This document shows, piece after piece, positions 20,931 to 21,977 of a stretch of 21,977 nucleotides of DNA (position 1 is its first letter; every line of letters starts with the position of its first letter). Location of the stretch: assembly GCA_030148625.1 (NCBI GenBank), contig JASBTC010000447.1:1-21977 (forward strand), written 5' to 3'. The position numbers were made by a program, and so were the translations under genes. Below the pieces are notes generated by a model. That model was not told the origin of the DNA. It made no database searches and saw only the letters and a program-made list of their open reading frames with translations. The stretch is from Sphingobium sp. (GTDB lineage Bacteria; Pseudomonadota; Alphaproteobacteria; Sphingomonadales; Sphingomonadaceae).

Positions 20931-21923
20931 ATGAAAAGCCCCTATCTCCTCTTCCTGGGGGACGCCAATCTCGTCGGAATGGACAAGATGGGCGCGGGCA
21001 TAAGCCAGTGGCGGGGGGAATTGTGCCTGGGGCAGTTCCGGCTGCCCGGCTGCACGTCCGATCTCGGCCTGCCCGAGATGAATCCCGCCGAGGCATTCGC
21101 CAAAGGCGCAGGGACGATGATCGTCGGCGTCGTCAATGTCGGCGGCATCCTTCCCGACAAATGGCTCGCCAGCATTATCGAGGCGCTGGAAGCGGGGCTC
21201 GATGTCGCATCGGGCATGCATCAGCGGCTCGCCGACATTCCGGCGGTCGCCGATGCCGCGGCGCGGCTGGGCAGGACAATCCACGACGTCCGCGCGCCCA
21301 CGCGCAGCTTCGCGCCGGGAACCGGCGTCAAGCGGACCGGCAAACGGTTGCTGACTGTCGGCACGGATTGCGCGGTGGGCAAGAAATATACGGCGCTGGC
21401 GATCGAGCGCGAAATGCGCGCACGCGGGCTTGCGGCAGATTTCCGCGCCACCGGACAGACAGGCCTGCTCATCGCCGGCCGCGGCGTCGTGATCGATGCC
21501 GTCATCGCCGATTTCGTGTCCGGCGCCGCGGAGTGGCTGTCGCCGGACGCCGATCCCGATCATTGGGATATCATCGAGGGTCAGGGATCGCTTGCGCATC
21601 CGGCCTATGCCGCCGTGACTCTCGGGCTCGTCCATGGCAGCCAGCCCGACGCCCTCGTCATCTGCCACGAACCGACACGGCCAAATCTGCTCGGGCTCGA
21701 CTATCCCGTGCCCGGCATCATGGAGTTGGCCGAAATGGCGCTGGCCGCGGCGCGGCTGACCAATCCGGCCGTGCGCGTCGTCGGCGTGAGCATCAACAGC
21801 AGCTCGCTTCCCGCCGATGAGATCATGCCGCTGATCGAACGGATCGAGGCGGAAACGGGGCTGCCATGCTGCGATCCCCTGCTGCACGGTCCGGCAAGGA
21901 TCGTCGACAGGCTGCTCGACTGA
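20931..21923 (+). CDS. dgcN: DUF1611 P-loop protein, DgcN-like
   Basis: This 330-residue protein matches the DUF1611 family in length and layout. An N-terminal Rossmann-like domain (residues 1-130: LFLGDANLVGMDKMG, GVVNVGGILPDKW, GLDVASGMHQRL) is followed by a P-loop domain with GTDCAVGKK (144-152) as Walker A. After that come FRATGQTG (172-178), IIEGQGSLAHPAY (214-226) and ICHEPTRP. The family member DgcN was described as an N-acetyltransferase for D-glutamate acting with the enolase-superfamily protein DgcA in D-glutamate catabolism. I recall this from published work and cannot verify specificity here. ATG 20931 is chosen over an upstream start at 20784 because GAGGA lies 8 bases before it and the family N-terminus begins there. 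No DgcA-like gene is visible within the 54 bases remaining. The nearby deacylases make D-amino-acid metabolism a consistent setting. Confidence 0.82.
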   Translation: MKSPYLLFLGDANLVGMDKMGAGISQWRGELCLGQFRLPGCTSDLGLPEMNPAEAFAKGAGTMIVGVVNVGGILPDKWLASIIEALEAGLDVASGMHQRLADIPAVADAAARLGRTIHDVRAPTRSFAPGTGVKRTGKRLLTVGTDCAVGKKYTALAIEREMRARGLAADFRATGQTGLLIAGRGVVIDAVIADFVSGAAEWLSPDADPDHWDIIEGQGSLAHPAYAAVTLGLVHGSQPDALVICHEPTRPNLLGLDYPVPGIMELAEMALAAARLTNPAVRVVGVSINSSSLPADEIMPLIERIEAETGLPCCDPLLHGPARIVDRLLD

Positions 21924-21977
21924 TCGGGCCGGGGCGGATCGTTCAGGCCGCAATGTCCGGGCGCGGGCCGGCGCGTC
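21924..21977. other. Right-edge stretch
   Basis: Only 54 bases remain. A minus-strand frame open from the edge ends at a TGA at 21945-21943 and would be the C-terminus of a convergent gene (ending RPDIAA). On the plus strand an ATG at 21953 opens a frame to the edge, without a good ribosome binding site. I cannot decide between them. Confidence 0.25.

Noticed and set aside
20820..21953. A 377-codon open frame on the minus strand opposite the DgcN-like gene
   Set aside because: The product has shadow composition, and the plus-strand frame has a Walker A motif and a ribosome binding site.
1..21977. tRNA, rRNA, CRISPR arrays, insertion sequences, phage genes
   Set aside because: No cloverleaf-like gene, spaced direct repeats, transposase or integrase motifs were seen on either strand.

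Overview
The window is high-GC (mostly about 65-70% G+C), densely packed bacterial DNA. It carries two large TonB-dependent receptors, a PhoK/SPAP-like alkaline phosphatase, a fused indolepyruvate ferredoxin oxidoreductase and an NYVDRQ-type MFS transporter. This combination points to an alphaproteobacterium of the sphingomonad group (Sphingomonas, Sphingobium, Novosphingobium or Sphingopyxis); that placement is an inference from gene content. I see no tRNA, rRNA, CRISPR array, insertion sequence or phage gene.

Layout from left to right. Bases 219-2531 (+) encode a cytoplasmic N-acyl-D-amino-acid deacylase and a LuxR-type regulator. Bases 10660-2657 (-) form one long leftward series: class I aminotransferase, GTT1-like glutathione transferase, TonB-dependent receptor, an exported D-aminoacylase-like amidohydrolase, and a serine hydrolase with a membrane tail. 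The series ends in a strong intrinsic terminator at 2531-2578. Bases 10845-12482 (+) encode an exported alkaline phosphatase. Bases 15441-12643 (-) encode a second, larger TonB-dependent receptor with its own hairpin-rich 3' region. Bases 15715-19185 (+) encode the 1156-residue oxidoreductase. A gene remnant resembling an arginase/agmatinase N-terminus follows. Then come a leftward MFS transporter and a rightward DUF1611/DgcN-like protein, with the window ending just after it.

The genes suggest one catabolic theme. Two outer-membrane receptors could import acylated amino acids or peptides. The exported amidohydrolase and serine hydrolase would process them in the periplasm, and the cytoplasmic deacylase would release D-amino acids. 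The aminotransferase and the oxidoreductase could take aromatic amino acids through arylpyruvates to arylacetyl-CoA. The DgcN-like protein belongs to a family tied to D-glutamate catabolism. No D-amino-acid oxidase, fold-type IV D-transaminase or racemase is visible, so the link from D-amino acid to keto acid would lie outside the window.

The most striking non-coding structure is a divergent promoter cassette present twice, at 10678-10800 and 15525-15657. Both copies share the perfect palindrome CAATCT-CAC-AGATTG, a leftward promoter-like pair with 17-bp spacing and a rightward one with 17-bp spacing. This ties four transcription units (aminotransferase series, alkaline phosphatase, large receptor, oxidoreductase) to one putative regulator. 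The two halves of the cassette are separated by exactly 10 bp more in one copy than in the other.
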